DNA of 64,000 nt from QQVM01 sp964544885 (GTDB lineage: Bacteria > Bacteroidota > Bacteroidia > AKYH767-A > 2013-40CM-41-45), in the NCBI GenBank assembly GCA_964544885.1, contig CAZJDX010000012.1:1-64000 (forward strand). The letters run 5' to 3'. A program made the translations under genes and the position numbers. The notes under the pieces were generated by a model. It saw only the letters and a program-made list of their open reading frames with translations. It was not told the DNA's origin and ran no database searches. This document shows positions 25,328 through 33,090 of the stretch, in pieces; the stretch's first letter is position 1, and each line of letters opens with the position of its first letter.

Positions 25328-26314
25328 TTAATATTCTATAAGTACAGATGCTTGTATAATAATACCACCTCCTGTCGACCCTTCCGTTAATGATACACCA
25401 ACTGGATGTCTTGCAGCAATACATGGAGAATATATCCCATTTTGGCACTTACATTCAGAGCATCTGGGGGTTGCCGGTCGCCAATCACACTCTCCATACT
25501 GACCACAATTTCCACAACATTCATAGGAATAATACGTTATTGTAATCTGTTCAACGTCATAATCCTTATCAAACGGTATCCACCAATAAGTATCCTCCTC
25601 CTCAAATATTAAATTCTTGATTGCGCTAGTGCTATCTTCAAATTCAAGTTTTGTTAAATTATATACTCTTTCGCCAATAGTATCTCTAAACTCAACCTCT
25701 ACTCGAATAAAAAACACAGAATCGCCGGAAAACGACATATTAATTTCAAATGTCGCTTCATCACCCACCCGAGAAACATAAAATGGAAGCTCAGGATTTT
25801 TTCTAACCACAGAATCACCTTGAACGATAACACCAGGCCCTCTAATTCTATAAAAAGAGCCCCCATAAGGGTCGCATATTATGACATGACAAGGATTCGA
25901 ATCATTTGATGTCCCACAATGACAACTTCCTTGTGCATCCCAACCACAGTCTCCTGCAGAACAAGTGTAATGTGCTACACAGTCTGCTGTATGCCCACCA
26001 TCTACCATTGCTTGAACTTTTGTTCCATCAAAGGGAATAAACCAAAACTTTCCTTCGGAAGGAATTTCAAGGATATCATTCTCAATTTCAAGCTCACCAG
26101 TTAGAAAGACTCTTTGTAAAATTTCATTTTCTTGACCGAATTCAGTTGATATGGGATTGATGTCATAAAAGAGTATTCCTTCTTCTTCAGTGATTATGAT
26201 ACTCGAATAAAGTGGCACATCTGAAGGTCCAAACCTAGAAACATAACTTCCAACTTGCGCCTGAAGAAACGGCAAGGGTAAAAAGACAATAACAAATAAA
26301 ATGCTTTTTTTCAC
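25328..26314 (-). CDS. Secreted Cys-rich protein with internal duplication, unknown function
   Basis: 328 residues, signal peptide MKKSILFVIVFLPLPFLQAQ. It appears built from two copies of one module. Copy 1 runs from about residue 24 (YVSRFG) through FWFIPFDGTKVQ (90-101) to a Cys cluster with Cys at 112, 118, 123, 131, 133, 142 and 147. Copy 2 runs from about 179 (YVSRVG) through YWWIPFDKDYDVEQ (243-256) to Cys at 266, 267, 270, 276, 285, 288, 290 and 298. No T9SS tail is visible and no family is recognised. The Cys clusters may bind metal or form disulfides. It is cotranscribed with the GldM-C-like gene. The coding sequence is AT-rich compared with its neighbours. Confidence 0.65.
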   Translation of the reverse strand: MKKSILFVIVFLPLPFLQAQVGSYVSRFGPSDVPLYSSIIITEEEGILFYDINPISTEFGQENEILQRVFLTGELEIENDILEIPSEGKFWFIPFDGTKVQAMVDGGHTADCVAHYTCSAGDCGWDAQGSCHCGTSNDSNPCHVIICDPYGGSFYRIRGPGVIVQGDSVVRKNPELPFYVSRVGDEATFEINMSFSGDSVFFIRVEVEFRDTIGERVYNLTKLEFEDSTSAIKNLIFEEEDTYWWIPFDKDYDVEQITITYYSYECCGNCGQYGECDWRPATPRCSECKCQNGIYSPCIAARHPVGVSLTEGSTGGGIIIQASVLIEY

Positions 26315-26472
26315 GCTTTTAATTTAAAACTAATCTAACACCCGTTCTTCAAACTACAATATACAGAAATTACTTTTTAAGGTACGGAAAGCACTATTAA
26401 TTATTAACTAAATGGCATTGCTAAAAATTTGTCATGTGAATTTCTTTCGCTAGAATTGGCTGGGATACGAAA

Positions 26473-26604
26473 TAATCTCCCCATAAGCGCCGGAGTTTCT
26501 CATTCGGGTATCTCTCTTTCCTGTGCATTAAAAACCGGTTTATTAAGACTGGTTTGGGGTTGTAACGAAAGGTTATTCAGAATCCTGTTGATTAATTGAA
26601 TAAG
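26473..26604 (+). repeat. Degenerate dispersed repeat, copy B
   Basis: Partner of 21391-21521, same orientation, about 132 bp, aligned with small gaps. It retains TAATCTCC, CCGGAG, AAAAACCGG, ACGAAAGG, TTCAGAATC and TTGAATAAG. No terminal inverted repeats are visible. Confidence 0.5.
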
Positions 26605-26720
26605 TACACGTAGGAGGCAATTCATTGCTTAAATGAAAATTCCGGAACTAAATATATAATCCTGAAAGAATATTGCTTTTACCGGATGCTGCGTTATATT
26701 TGTTTTCATCTCCTTGACTG

Positions 26721-26757
26721 CATTACAATCTATTTGCATGGTCTTATGATAGTCATT
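26721..26757. promoter_or_regulatory. Candidate autoregulatory operator of the LexA-like gene
   Basis: 37 bp matching the dnaE-upstream element at 15012-15048 in 26 positions. It includes the inverted repeat ATGA-TAG-TCAT (26747-26757... centred near 26752) and covers the spacer between the -33 and -7 boxes, the ideal place for a repressor to block RNA polymerase. Confidence 0.6.
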
Positions 26758-26764
26758 ATATTTG
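26733..26764 (+). promoter_or_regulatory. Bacteroidota-type promoter of the LexA-like gene
   Basis: TTTG at 26733-26736 and TATATTTG at 26757-26764 with a 20-bp spacer, matching the TTTG-N19-21-TAnnTTTG consensus of the phylum's main sigma factor. The -7 box ends 33 bp before the ATG at 26798. Confidence 0.65.
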
Positions 26765-26797
26765 TGTTGTAAATTGATTCATTAAAAAACATTCATC

Positions 26798-27598
26798 ATG
26801 TATTTCAATAACAACATCAAAATTCTCCGCCAGCGACGCAACCGTACACAGGATGTAGTGGCTGGTGAACTGGGCATGAGCCGATCCACACTCAACAGCT
26901 ATGAAAATGGCAGCATTAAAAATCCGACACTGGAGGCGCTGATGGCTTTTACCAGGTATTACAAGATCTCGATCGATACGCTGGTAAAGGTTGACATGAG
27001 CAAACTGAGCGGCTTTCAGCTGAGCGAACTGGAAAAAGGCAATGATGTATATGTGACCGGATCACGCCTGCGGGTGCTGGCGACCACAGTCGACAGTCAG
27101 AACCGGGAAAATATTGAAGTAGTGCCGCTAAAAGCCAAGGCCGGCTACAGGAATGGCTTCGCCGATCCGGAATTCATCAAAAAACTACCGACATTCCAGC
27201 TACCGATACTTTTCAATGACAGGAAATACAGGATGTTTCAGATCAGCGGCGATTCCATGCTTCCGATACCAGACAAATCTTTTGTGATTGCCGAATATCT
27301 TGAAAACTGGTACGACATCAAAGATGGCGAAGCCTATGTGATCCTAACCCAGGAGGAAGGAGTTGTTTTCAAGATCGCTTACAATCAGTTGCGCAAGAAG
27401 AGAAGCCTGATGCTGAAATCGCTGAATCCCGAATATGAACCTTATGAAGTGCCTGCCAATGACGTACGTGAAGTATGGAAGTTCTGCAATTACATGAGCA
27501 ATGAGTTGCCGGAACACAGAATGGATAAAGACGATCTGCTAAGCAAACTGGCCGCGCTGGAGAAGGATGTGAAAGGTATCAAGAGTGTGCTGGAATAA
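26798..27598 (+). CDS. XRE/S24 LexA-like transcriptional regulator
   Basis: 266 residues. Residues 6-65 are an XRE-type helix-turn-helix (KILRQRRNRTQDVVAGELG, SRSTLNSYENG). Residues 110-245 are an S24 peptidase domain: the self-cleavage site is Ala115-Gly116 in LKAKAGYRNGF, the nucleophile Ser153 is in QISGDSMLPIPD and the general base Lys192 in VVFKIAYNQ. This is the layout of Bacteroidota LexA-like repressors that accompany dinB and short dnaE. RecA-filament-triggered self-cleavage would relieve repression. It ends in a coiled-coil-like tail (LLSKLAALEKDVKGIKSVLE). Its own promoter carries an element repeated upstream of dnaE, which argues for autoregulation and dnaE control. Confidence 0.9.
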   Translation: MYFNNNIKILRQRRNRTQDVVAGELGMSRSTLNSYENGSIKNPTLEALMAFTRYYKISIDTLVKVDMSKLSGFQLSELEKGNDVYVTGSRLRVLATTVDSQNRENIEVVPLKAKAGYRNGFADPEFIKKLPTFQLPILFNDRKYRMFQISGDSMLPIPDKSFVIAEYLENWYDIKDGEAYVILTQEEGVVFKIAYNQLRKKRSLMLKSLNPEYEPYEVPANDVREVWKFCNYMSNELPEHRMDKDDLLSKLAALEKDVKGIKSVLE

Positions 27599-27629
27599 GC
27601 AGTGTGAGTGCGGAGTGCGAGTACGGCAG

Positions 27630-27683
27630 ATAAGCCTCAGATCATTGCGCGTTCTCAAACTACGAACTCGAACTGCAATTAGT
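27630..27683 (+). repeat. 54-bp direct repeat, arm 2
   Basis: Second arm of the pair with 24638-24691 (45 of 54 identical). It starts 32 bp after the regulator's stop. The preceding bases (AGTGTGAGTGCGGAGTGCGA) resemble the TTTGAGTGCG words upstream of dinB. Confidence 0.65.
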
Positions 27684-27835
27684 TCGGATGAACAATGTTA
27701 GCATAGAACTTAGTGAACGACCTGAGACACGAAAACAAGCTATGAAAGCAGGTGGATTATTCTTTCCGGATTAGACATCACCCGGCCCGGTATAAAAAGC
27801 CATAAAAGGAAACGGATATTTGCATATCTTCCGCC

Positions 27836-28468
27836 ATGGAATTCAGTAAAATTTTTGAAAACAACGACAAATGGATCAGGGAAAAACTATCCCTTGACGA
27901 AGACTTTTTCAAAAAACTCTCAAGCGGACAACATCCCGAGTTTTTATACATAGGCTGTTCCGACAGCCGGGTGACAGCGGAAGATCTCATGGGCGTACAA
28001 GCCGGGGAAGTCTTTGTTCACCGGAATATCGCCAACCTGGTGGTGAGTACCGACAATAACCTGAATGCCGTCGTACAATTCGCGGTTGAATACCTGCACG
28101 TAAAACATATTATCGTCTGCGGACATTACGAATGCGGAGGAATACACGCGGCCCTGAATCCAAGTGATATGGGCCAGCTTAACAGTTGGCTGCAAACGCT
28201 ACGTGATGTATACCGGATACACCGGGATGAGCTCGACGCCATTTCCGATACGCAGAAAAAATTTGACCGGCTGGTCGAATTGAATGTTCGCGAACAGTGT
28301 ATCAACATCATTAAGATCGACCATGTACAGCGGGCATGGAGCAGAACACACTACCCTACCGTCCACGGTTGGGTCTTTGACGTGAGAACGGGGAAACTGA
28401 TTGATCTCGGACTGGATATGGATGAGATCTTTGGTGAAGTAAAAAACATCTATTACCTGACTCAGTAG
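27836..28468 (+). CDS. can: Beta carbonic anhydrase
   Basis: 210 residues. Zn ligands Cys41 (IGCSDSRVTAE), His97 and Cys100 (IIVCGHYECGGIHAAL), with the Asp43-Arg45 dyad, define a beta-class enzyme. It hydrates CO2 to bicarbonate in the cytoplasm for carboxylation reactions and pH control. Length and motif spacing match the bacterial Can type. It is a single gene 240 bp downstream of the LexA-like gene, beyond the second direct-repeat arm. A gamma-type homolog lies at 9319. Confidence 0.94.
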   Translation: MEFSKIFENNDKWIREKLSLDEDFFKKLSSGQHPEFLYIGCSDSRVTAEDLMGVQAGEVFVHRNIANLVVSTDNNLNAVVQFAVEYLHVKHIIVCGHYECGGIHAALNPSDMGQLNSWLQTLRDVYRIHRDELDAISDTQKKFDRLVELNVREQCINIIKIDHVQRAWSRTHYPTVHGWVFDVRTGKLIDLGLDMDEIFGEVKNIYYLTQ

Positions 28469-28586
28469 ACCAGGTAATCCGGATCCGATGAATTGCTGAT
28501 CATGTTCTGTCCGGAACCGGGCTTGATGCAAAGAGATTTAAGTCTTTTGTTATTCAAAATATCGGACACTCCTAAAATAAGGACCC

Positions 28587-29369
28587 ATGAAAATACAGCT
28601 CTTTCAGGTTGATGCCTTTACAAAAAACATCTTCTCCGGAAATCCTGCCGCGGTATGCCCGCTACAGGAAGAAATTCCCGCCACGCTGATGCAAAAGATT
28701 GCCATGGAAAATGGCCTGTCGGAAACAGCATTCTTCATTCCGGTTGATATAGGATATAAGCTGCGATGGTTCACACCATCTACCGAAGTTGACCTCTGCG
28801 GCCATGCCACACTTGCCAGCGCCTATGTGCTCTTTGAACACCTTCATCATACTGAACCGCTTATTCGCTTTCAAACTAAAAGCGGCGAGCTGACCGTTGA
28901 CAAAACGTCGGAAGGCTATAAGATGAACCTTCCTGCGGATACACCAAGAGAGACAGAGGTCACACCCCTGCTCAACCGCGCGGTTGGCGTGAATGTAATC
29001 AGGGCCGTAAAAGGAAAAAATGTATTGATGGCAGAGCTTGGTTCGGAAGCGGAATTAAAGTCCATCATCCCGGAGATCTACACTGTCATGCAGGTTCATC
29101 CGCATGGATTGATCGTCACTGCCAAGGGTGATCAGGTTGACTTTGTTTCAAGAAGCTTCTTCCCGAACCTTGGTATCAATGAAGACCCGGTTACAGGCGC
29201 ATCTCACACACTGCTTACGCCCTATTGGTCTGCCCGCCTTGCTAAAACGAAACTTATGGCCAGGCAATTGTCAAAGCGGGGCGGCGAATTACAATGCTCT
29301 CATATTGGCAACCGCGTAGAGATTTGCGGACAAGCGGTTTTATTTTTGAAAGGTGAAATTGAAGTTTAA
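28587..29369 (+). CDS. PhzF family isomerase/epimerase-like protein
   Basis: 260 residues, a DAP-epimerase-like fold of two domains. It begins IQLFQVDAFTKNIFSGNPAAVC, with NGLSETAFFIP (catalytic Glu of PhzF), LRWFTPSTEVDLCGHATLAS and, in the second half, RSFFPNLGINEDPVTGASH. These are the diagnostic PhzF motifs. No phenazine genes are nearby, so it is one of the many PhzF paralogs of unknown substrate. It lies 118 bp after the carbonic anhydrase gene and may share or have its own promoter. Confidence 0.88.
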   Translation: MKIQLFQVDAFTKNIFSGNPAAVCPLQEEIPATLMQKIAMENGLSETAFFIPVDIGYKLRWFTPSTEVDLCGHATLASAYVLFEHLHHTEPLIRFQTKSGELTVDKTSEGYKMNLPADTPRETEVTPLLNRAVGVNVIRAVKGKNVLMAELGSEAELKSIIPEIYTVMQVHPHGLIVTAKGDQVDFVSRSFFPNLGINEDPVTGASHTLLTPYWSARLAKTKLMARQLSKRGGELQCSHIGNRVEICGQAVLFLKGEIEV

Positions 29370-29550
29370 ACTTAGTGTTGAAATTACATGATACATGTGA
29401 TGTGGAAAGGCGCTCAGGGATTTTGTTGTTTCTGATCACTTTAATTATAGTAATCCCTGTGTAAAATGACACGCTAATGAAACAACTTCATCAACGAACA
29501 AAAATTATTTACCCTGTAGAAATAGAAAAATTTATTTATACCATTTAGCC

Positions 29551-30123
29551 ATGAGAAAAATAATTTCTTTCATGCATATTTCACTCGACGGTTTTGTAGC
29601 AGGGCCTAAGGGAGAAATGGACTGGATAAAGGCCGATCAGGAAATATTTGATCATGTCGGTAAAAGGATCAGCAGAGGCGATACCGCCATGTACGGCCGT
29701 GTAACTTATCAGATGATGGAAAATTACTGGCCCGGAGCCGGAGAAAAACCCGGTGCAAGCCAGCATGAAATTGAACACTCCGGATGGTATGCTAAGGTTC
29801 ATAAAATTGTCCTTTCAAAAACATTGAAAGCTGGTTCATTGTCAAATACCACCGTCATCAGTGACATGCTTTCAGATCTTATCAATGAAATAAAACAAAA
29901 ACCGGGAGAAGACATCCTGCTCTTCGGCAGCCCCACCGCTACTCATTCGCTCATTCAACAAAACCTGATCGACGGCTATTGGTTATTTCTCAATCCTGTC
30001 ATCCTGGGACAGGGAATACGTTTGTTTGCAGACATCAGAGACAAAATAAAACTGACACTATCTCCTGTTACCCGTCAGTTTAGTTGCGGGGTAACAGAAC
30101 TGAATTATACGGTAGACCGGTAA
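29551..30123 (+). CDS. RibD C-terminal/dihydrofolate reductase-family protein
   Basis: 190 residues. Motifs of the small reductase family are RKIISFMHISLDGFVAGPKG, DTAMYGRVTYQMMENYWPG, KIVLSKTLK, DILLFGSPTATHSLIQQNLI and GYWLFLNPVILGQGIRLF. The fold binds NADPH; family members are often annotated dihydrofolate reductase, though the substrate is unknown and true folate activity is unlikely. A frameshifted homolog follows at 30279-30724, so this is the surviving one of two neighbouring copies or paralogs. Confidence 0.85.
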   Translation: MRKIISFMHISLDGFVAGPKGEMDWIKADQEIFDHVGKRISRGDTAMYGRVTYQMMENYWPGAGEKPGASQHEIEHSGWYAKVHKIVLSKTLKAGSLSNTTVISDMLSDLINEIKQKPGEDILLFGSPTATHSLIQQNLIDGYWLFLNPVILGQGIRLFADIRDKIKLTLSPVTRQFSCGVTELNYTVDR

Positions 30124-30278
30124 TGAATTATGTACAGGATACTAGCAACGATTAATAGAATGTTCGACGCTAGTAATAATCATACATCAAATCCCGCCGA
30201 TAATGAATTACACCCTCATCACACCAGCTTGCCGGAAGAAGCGGAAGCCATTCTGTAAAGGAGGATCTCCTTTCAGCT

Positions 30279-30724
30279 AAGGGAATTCTGGCCGGCATTA
30301 TACAACAGGTTTACTGGAAAAAATCAATGGACGTCTTCACCTTCCGGTTGGAGAGGACCCCGGAAATTGTATTTTCACACAGGCAGAAAAATACAGATTT
30401 GAAATGCGCAAGGATCGCAACAAAGGATCTTGAAACGGAGCTTATGGAACGCAGCCGGTTATCAGATAAAGATGTCTTAATGGAAGCTGTAGCCTGATCG
30501 TACAACTGATGCAACTCCATTTTATCGATGAATACCGGACTTATGTCCACTCAGTGGTATCTGTCGGTGGCTTGCCTTTATTTGAAAACATTTATGATAG
30601 TATCGTCTTTAAACTCTGCAAATCAAAAGCATTCAAGCATGCTGCGCTGACGCTTTATTATAAACCGTTCAATCGAAAGGCGTTAAAACATGACAGGGTT
30701 TTTTTATTGAAAGGCAAAACCTAA
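30279..30724 (+). pseudogene. Frameshifted RibD-type/dihydrofolate reductase-family remnant
   Basis: The C-terminal two-thirds of a RibD-type reductase is readable in two frames. Frame one (codons from 30279) gives TPEIVFSHRQK near 30345, then IATKDLETELMERSRLSDKD and VLMEAVA before a stop (tga at about 30496). Shifting one base restores LIVQLMQLHFIDEYRTYVHS and VVSVGGLPLFENIYD, the conserved IDEYR...P...GG.PLF motif of this family, ending in LTLYYKPFN. The N-terminal part (the SLDGF motif) is missing or unrecognisable. The frameshift and loss of the 5' end make it non-functional. It is more like a paralog than an exact copy of the intact gene before it. Confidence 0.7.
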
Positions 30725-30786
30725 CTTCAACCCTCTCCTGTCAGTCAAACAATTAGTGGTATTTATAATAGAAACAACTCAACAGT

Positions 30787-31281
30787 ATGAACAAATCGAA
30801 AAAGCAATCAAACATCGGCCTGAACGACCTCCAAGTTGAAATTTTTGAGGCTACCGTCTTTGATCTTTGTGCTCTGAGCAGGCTCTTTGATGCCTATCGT
30901 CAGTTTTATCGCCAGCCCTCCGACCAAATAGGGGCGAGGTCATTTCTTAAGGAAAGACTGGTAAAGAAAGACTCCATCATCTACATAGCTCTTGATGGTC
31001 AGGGGAATCCTGCAGGCTTTGTTCAGCTTTATCCGATATTCAGTTCCGTTTCCATGAAAAGGTCGTGGTTGCTGAATGATCTCTACGTTGATCCGGAATT
31101 CAGAGGAAAGGGTGTTTCCCGTCTGCTGATCAGCCGTTGCAAAGAACTTGCACGGGAAAGCAATGCAAAAGGTCTGCTTCTGGAAACTGAAAAAACAAAC
31201 GAAGTGGGATTAAACCTCTATCCTTCCGAAGGTTTCAAGCCGGTGGTTGAAACCCGGTTTTTTTTCTGGACTTGCGAATAA
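30787..31281 (+). CDS. GNAT family N-acetyltransferase
   Basis: 164 residues. The acetyl-CoA-binding motif is LNDLYVDPEFRGKGVSRLLI (a R/Q-x-x-G-x-G/A variant), preceded by strand IYIALDGQGNPAGFVQLYP and followed by GLLLETEKTNEVGLNLYPSEGF, in which the usual Tyr of GNAT enzymes is present. The substrate cannot be told. It is a single-gene unit about 210 bp before nuoA. The N-terminal residues KSKKQSNIGLNDLQ are unusual for GNAT enzymes and may be a short extension. Confidence 0.88.
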   Translation: MNKSKKQSNIGLNDLQVEIFEATVFDLCALSRLFDAYRQFYRQPSDQIGARSFLKERLVKKDSIIYIALDGQGNPAGFVQLYPIFSSVSMKRSWLLNDLYVDPEFRGKGVSRLLISRCKELARESNAKGLLLETEKTNEVGLNLYPSEGFKPVVETRFFFWTCE

Positions 31282-31444
31282 ACCAGCGTGCAAACAGATG
31301 ATCTCCTGCTTCCGGAACATAACCCTTTGAGATTCAAATATTAGGTTTCAACAGCATGAAATGGTATGAGTCGCTCCTGAAGGTTTGACTGATTTCCACA
31401 TTAAATAAATCCCAATAAAAGCGAAGCCACAAGTTAAAAAAGCA

Positions 31445-31452
31445 TAAATTTG
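31445..31452 (+). promoter_or_regulatory. Candidate -7 box of the nuo operon
   Basis: TAAATTTG matches the Bacteroidota -7 consensus TAnnTTTG and lies 36 bp upstream of the nuoA ATG. No TTTG is found at the standard distance upstream, so the promoter may be weak or need an activator. Confidence 0.35.
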
Positions 31453-31488
31453 CGGGAATTTCATTGTAAAATTCTGCCAGACAAGCTG

Positions 31489-31860
31489 ATGAATACCGAA
31501 AGTACACCCATAGATTTTTTACCCATTCTGATCCAGTTTTTTGTCGCGGCGGGCTTCGTGGTAACGACGATGATCGTAACACATTTGCTGGGACCGAAAC
31601 GAAAATCAAAATTAAAGCTGGAGACCTTCGAGTGCGGGATTGAATCGCAGGGAAATGCGAGAGCTCCCATATCCATCAAATATTTTTTGGTGGCGATATT
31701 ATTTGTCCTCTTCGACGTGGAAGTAATTTTCATGTATCCCTGGGCTGTAAATTTCAGGGAACTTGGTCTTACCGGTATCATTGAAATGTTCCTGTTCATG
31801 CTCATGCTCATGACGGGATTCTTCTATATACTAAAGAAGGGCGCGCTGAAGTGGGAATAA
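31489..31860 (+). CDS. nuoA: NADH-quinone oxidoreductase subunit A
   Basis: 123 residues with three transmembrane helices. The conserved loop ETFECGIESQGNARAPISIKY between helices 1 and 2, and VLFDVEVIFMYPWA in helix 2, are diagnostic. It is a membrane-arm subunit near the quinone site of complex I. The ATG at 31489 (MNTESTPIDF) is preferred over upstream codons. First gene of an 11-gene operon running to nuoK. Confidence 0.95.
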   Translation: MNTESTPIDFLPILIQFFVAAGFVVTTMIVTHLLGPKRKSKLKLETFECGIESQGNARAPISIKYFLVAILFVLFDVEVIFMYPWAVNFRELGLTGIIEMFLFMLMLMTGFFYILKKGALKWE

Positions 31861-31913
31861 TGATCATGACAAATGAATGTTGCCATTGAAAGATAAAAAC
31901 AGGAAAAGATAAG

Positions 31914-32477
31914 ATGTCTGAAATAATAATGCCTGGTTCAAAAACGACAGTCGTCAAAGCCCCTGAAGGCTTTGAAGGTCCTGGATTTTTTGCGACTTCG
32001 CTTGACAAAGTGGTTGGTCTCGCCAGAAAAAATTCCATCTGGCCTCTTCCTTTCGCCACTTCCTGTTGCGGGATTGAATTCATGGCAACGATGGCAGCTA
32101 CATACGATTTCGGCCGCTTCGGGTCGGAACGTCTTAGTTTTTCTCCCCGTCAGGCCGACCTGCTGATGGTAATGGGTACTATCGCGAAGAAAATGGGACC
32201 CGTACTGAGACAGGTTTATGAACAGATGGCTGAACCCCGTTGGGTATTATCAGTAGGCGCTTGCGCTTCAAGCGGAGGAATTTTTGATTCCTATTCTGTC
32301 TTGCAGGGTATTGATCATATTATTCCGGTTGACGTTTACGTCCCGGGATGTCCTCCAAGGCCTGAACAGATCCTGGAAGGCGTCATGAATATTCAAAAGC
32401 TGGTCGGAAGTGAGTCGTTGCGCCGGCGAAATTCGCCAGAGTACAAACAATTACTTGCTTCCTACGGAATCGAATAA
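31914..32477 (+). CDS. nuoB: NADH-quinone oxidoreductase subunit B
   Basis: 187 residues. It carries cluster N2, ligated by the tandem Cys pair in ATSCCGIEFMA, then VGACASSGG and VPGCPPRPEQ. N2 passes electrons to quinone at the NuoB/NuoD interface. The N-terminal about 25 residues are a short extension. It is 53 bp after nuoA and 4 bp before nuoC. Confidence 0.97.
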   Translation: MSEIIMPGSKTTVVKAPEGFEGPGFFATSLDKVVGLARKNSIWPLPFATSCCGIEFMATMAATYDFGRFGSERLSFSPRQADLLMVMGTIAKKMGPVLRQVYEQMAEPRWVLSVGACASSGGIFDSYSVLQGIDHIIPVDVYVPGCPPRPEQILEGVMNIQKLVGSESLRRRNSPEYKQLLASYGIE

Positions 32478-32481
32478 GGAA

Positions 32482-33036
32482 ATGCAACAGCCTGTCATTG
32501 AAAATGTCATCGAAGAACTGAATTCCACATTCGGAAGCTATATCCACGAATGGGAAAAGCAATATGATTTTCATATTGCAACAGTCGATTCTGCGAAATG
32601 GACCGCGATCATCCGGCATCTGTACCAAAGCGAAACGTTCAGGTTTCGCTATCTCACAACCTTGTGTGGTATCCATTATCCGGATAAACCCGGTCAATAT
32701 TGCCTGATGGCGCAGTTGCACAGTCTTGAAAATAATCTCCGGATCAGATTCAAAACCTATAGCGCTGAAAGCAATCCGGAATTTGACTCATTGACCGGAT
32801 TATTTCCCGGCGCAAACTGGATGGAAAGGGAAGCCTACGATTTCTATGGCTACCGATTCAAAGGCCATCCTGATCTGCGCCGTATCCTAAATGTCGATGA
32901 TATGGATTACTTTCCTATGCGTAAAGAATATCCGGTCGAAGACAAAACCAGGTTCGACAAGGATGACACCATGTTCGGCAGGAAGAGATCCAACTTCGAC
33001 AGAAAATCACTGATGGAAAAAAAGAGTGAACAATGA
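32482..33036 (+). CDS. nuoC: NADH-quinone oxidoreductase subunit C
   Basis: 184 residues. The 30-kDa subunit signature appears as GLFPGANWMEREAYDFYGYRF, split here over two identifiable blocks, and then GHPDLRRILNVDDMD and PMRKEYPVED. It is a separate gene rather than a NuoCD fusion. The ATG at 32482 is right for the family; the frame continues upstream inside nuoB, but those residues are nuoB coding sequence read in another frame. Confidence 0.95.
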   Translation: MQQPVIENVIEELNSTFGSYIHEWEKQYDFHIATVDSAKWTAIIRHLYQSETFRFRYLTTLCGIHYPDKPGQYCLMAQLHSLENNLRIRFKTYSAESNPEFDSLTGLFPGANWMEREAYDFYGYRFKGHPDLRRILNVDDMDYFPMRKEYPVEDKTRFDKDDTMFGRKRSNFDRKSLMEKKSEQ

Positions 33037-33090
33037 ACGCGCGCAGGCAGCTTTCGCGCTACTGTTCCATATCAAATAATCTGATGCCTG

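Larger units (their letters stand above)
26315..26797. other. Intergenic region: repeat copy B and the regulator's promoter
   Basis: 483 bp between two divergent genes. It holds the promoter of the Cys-rich gene (minus strand), repeat copy B (26473-26604), the 37-bp operator-like element (26721-26757) and a good Bacteroidota promoter for the regulator. I see no RNA gene. Confidence 0.5.

Noticed and set aside
32410..32481. Upstream extension of nuoC
   Set aside because: It overlaps nuoB coding sequence; NuoC proteins begin at the ATG at 32482.
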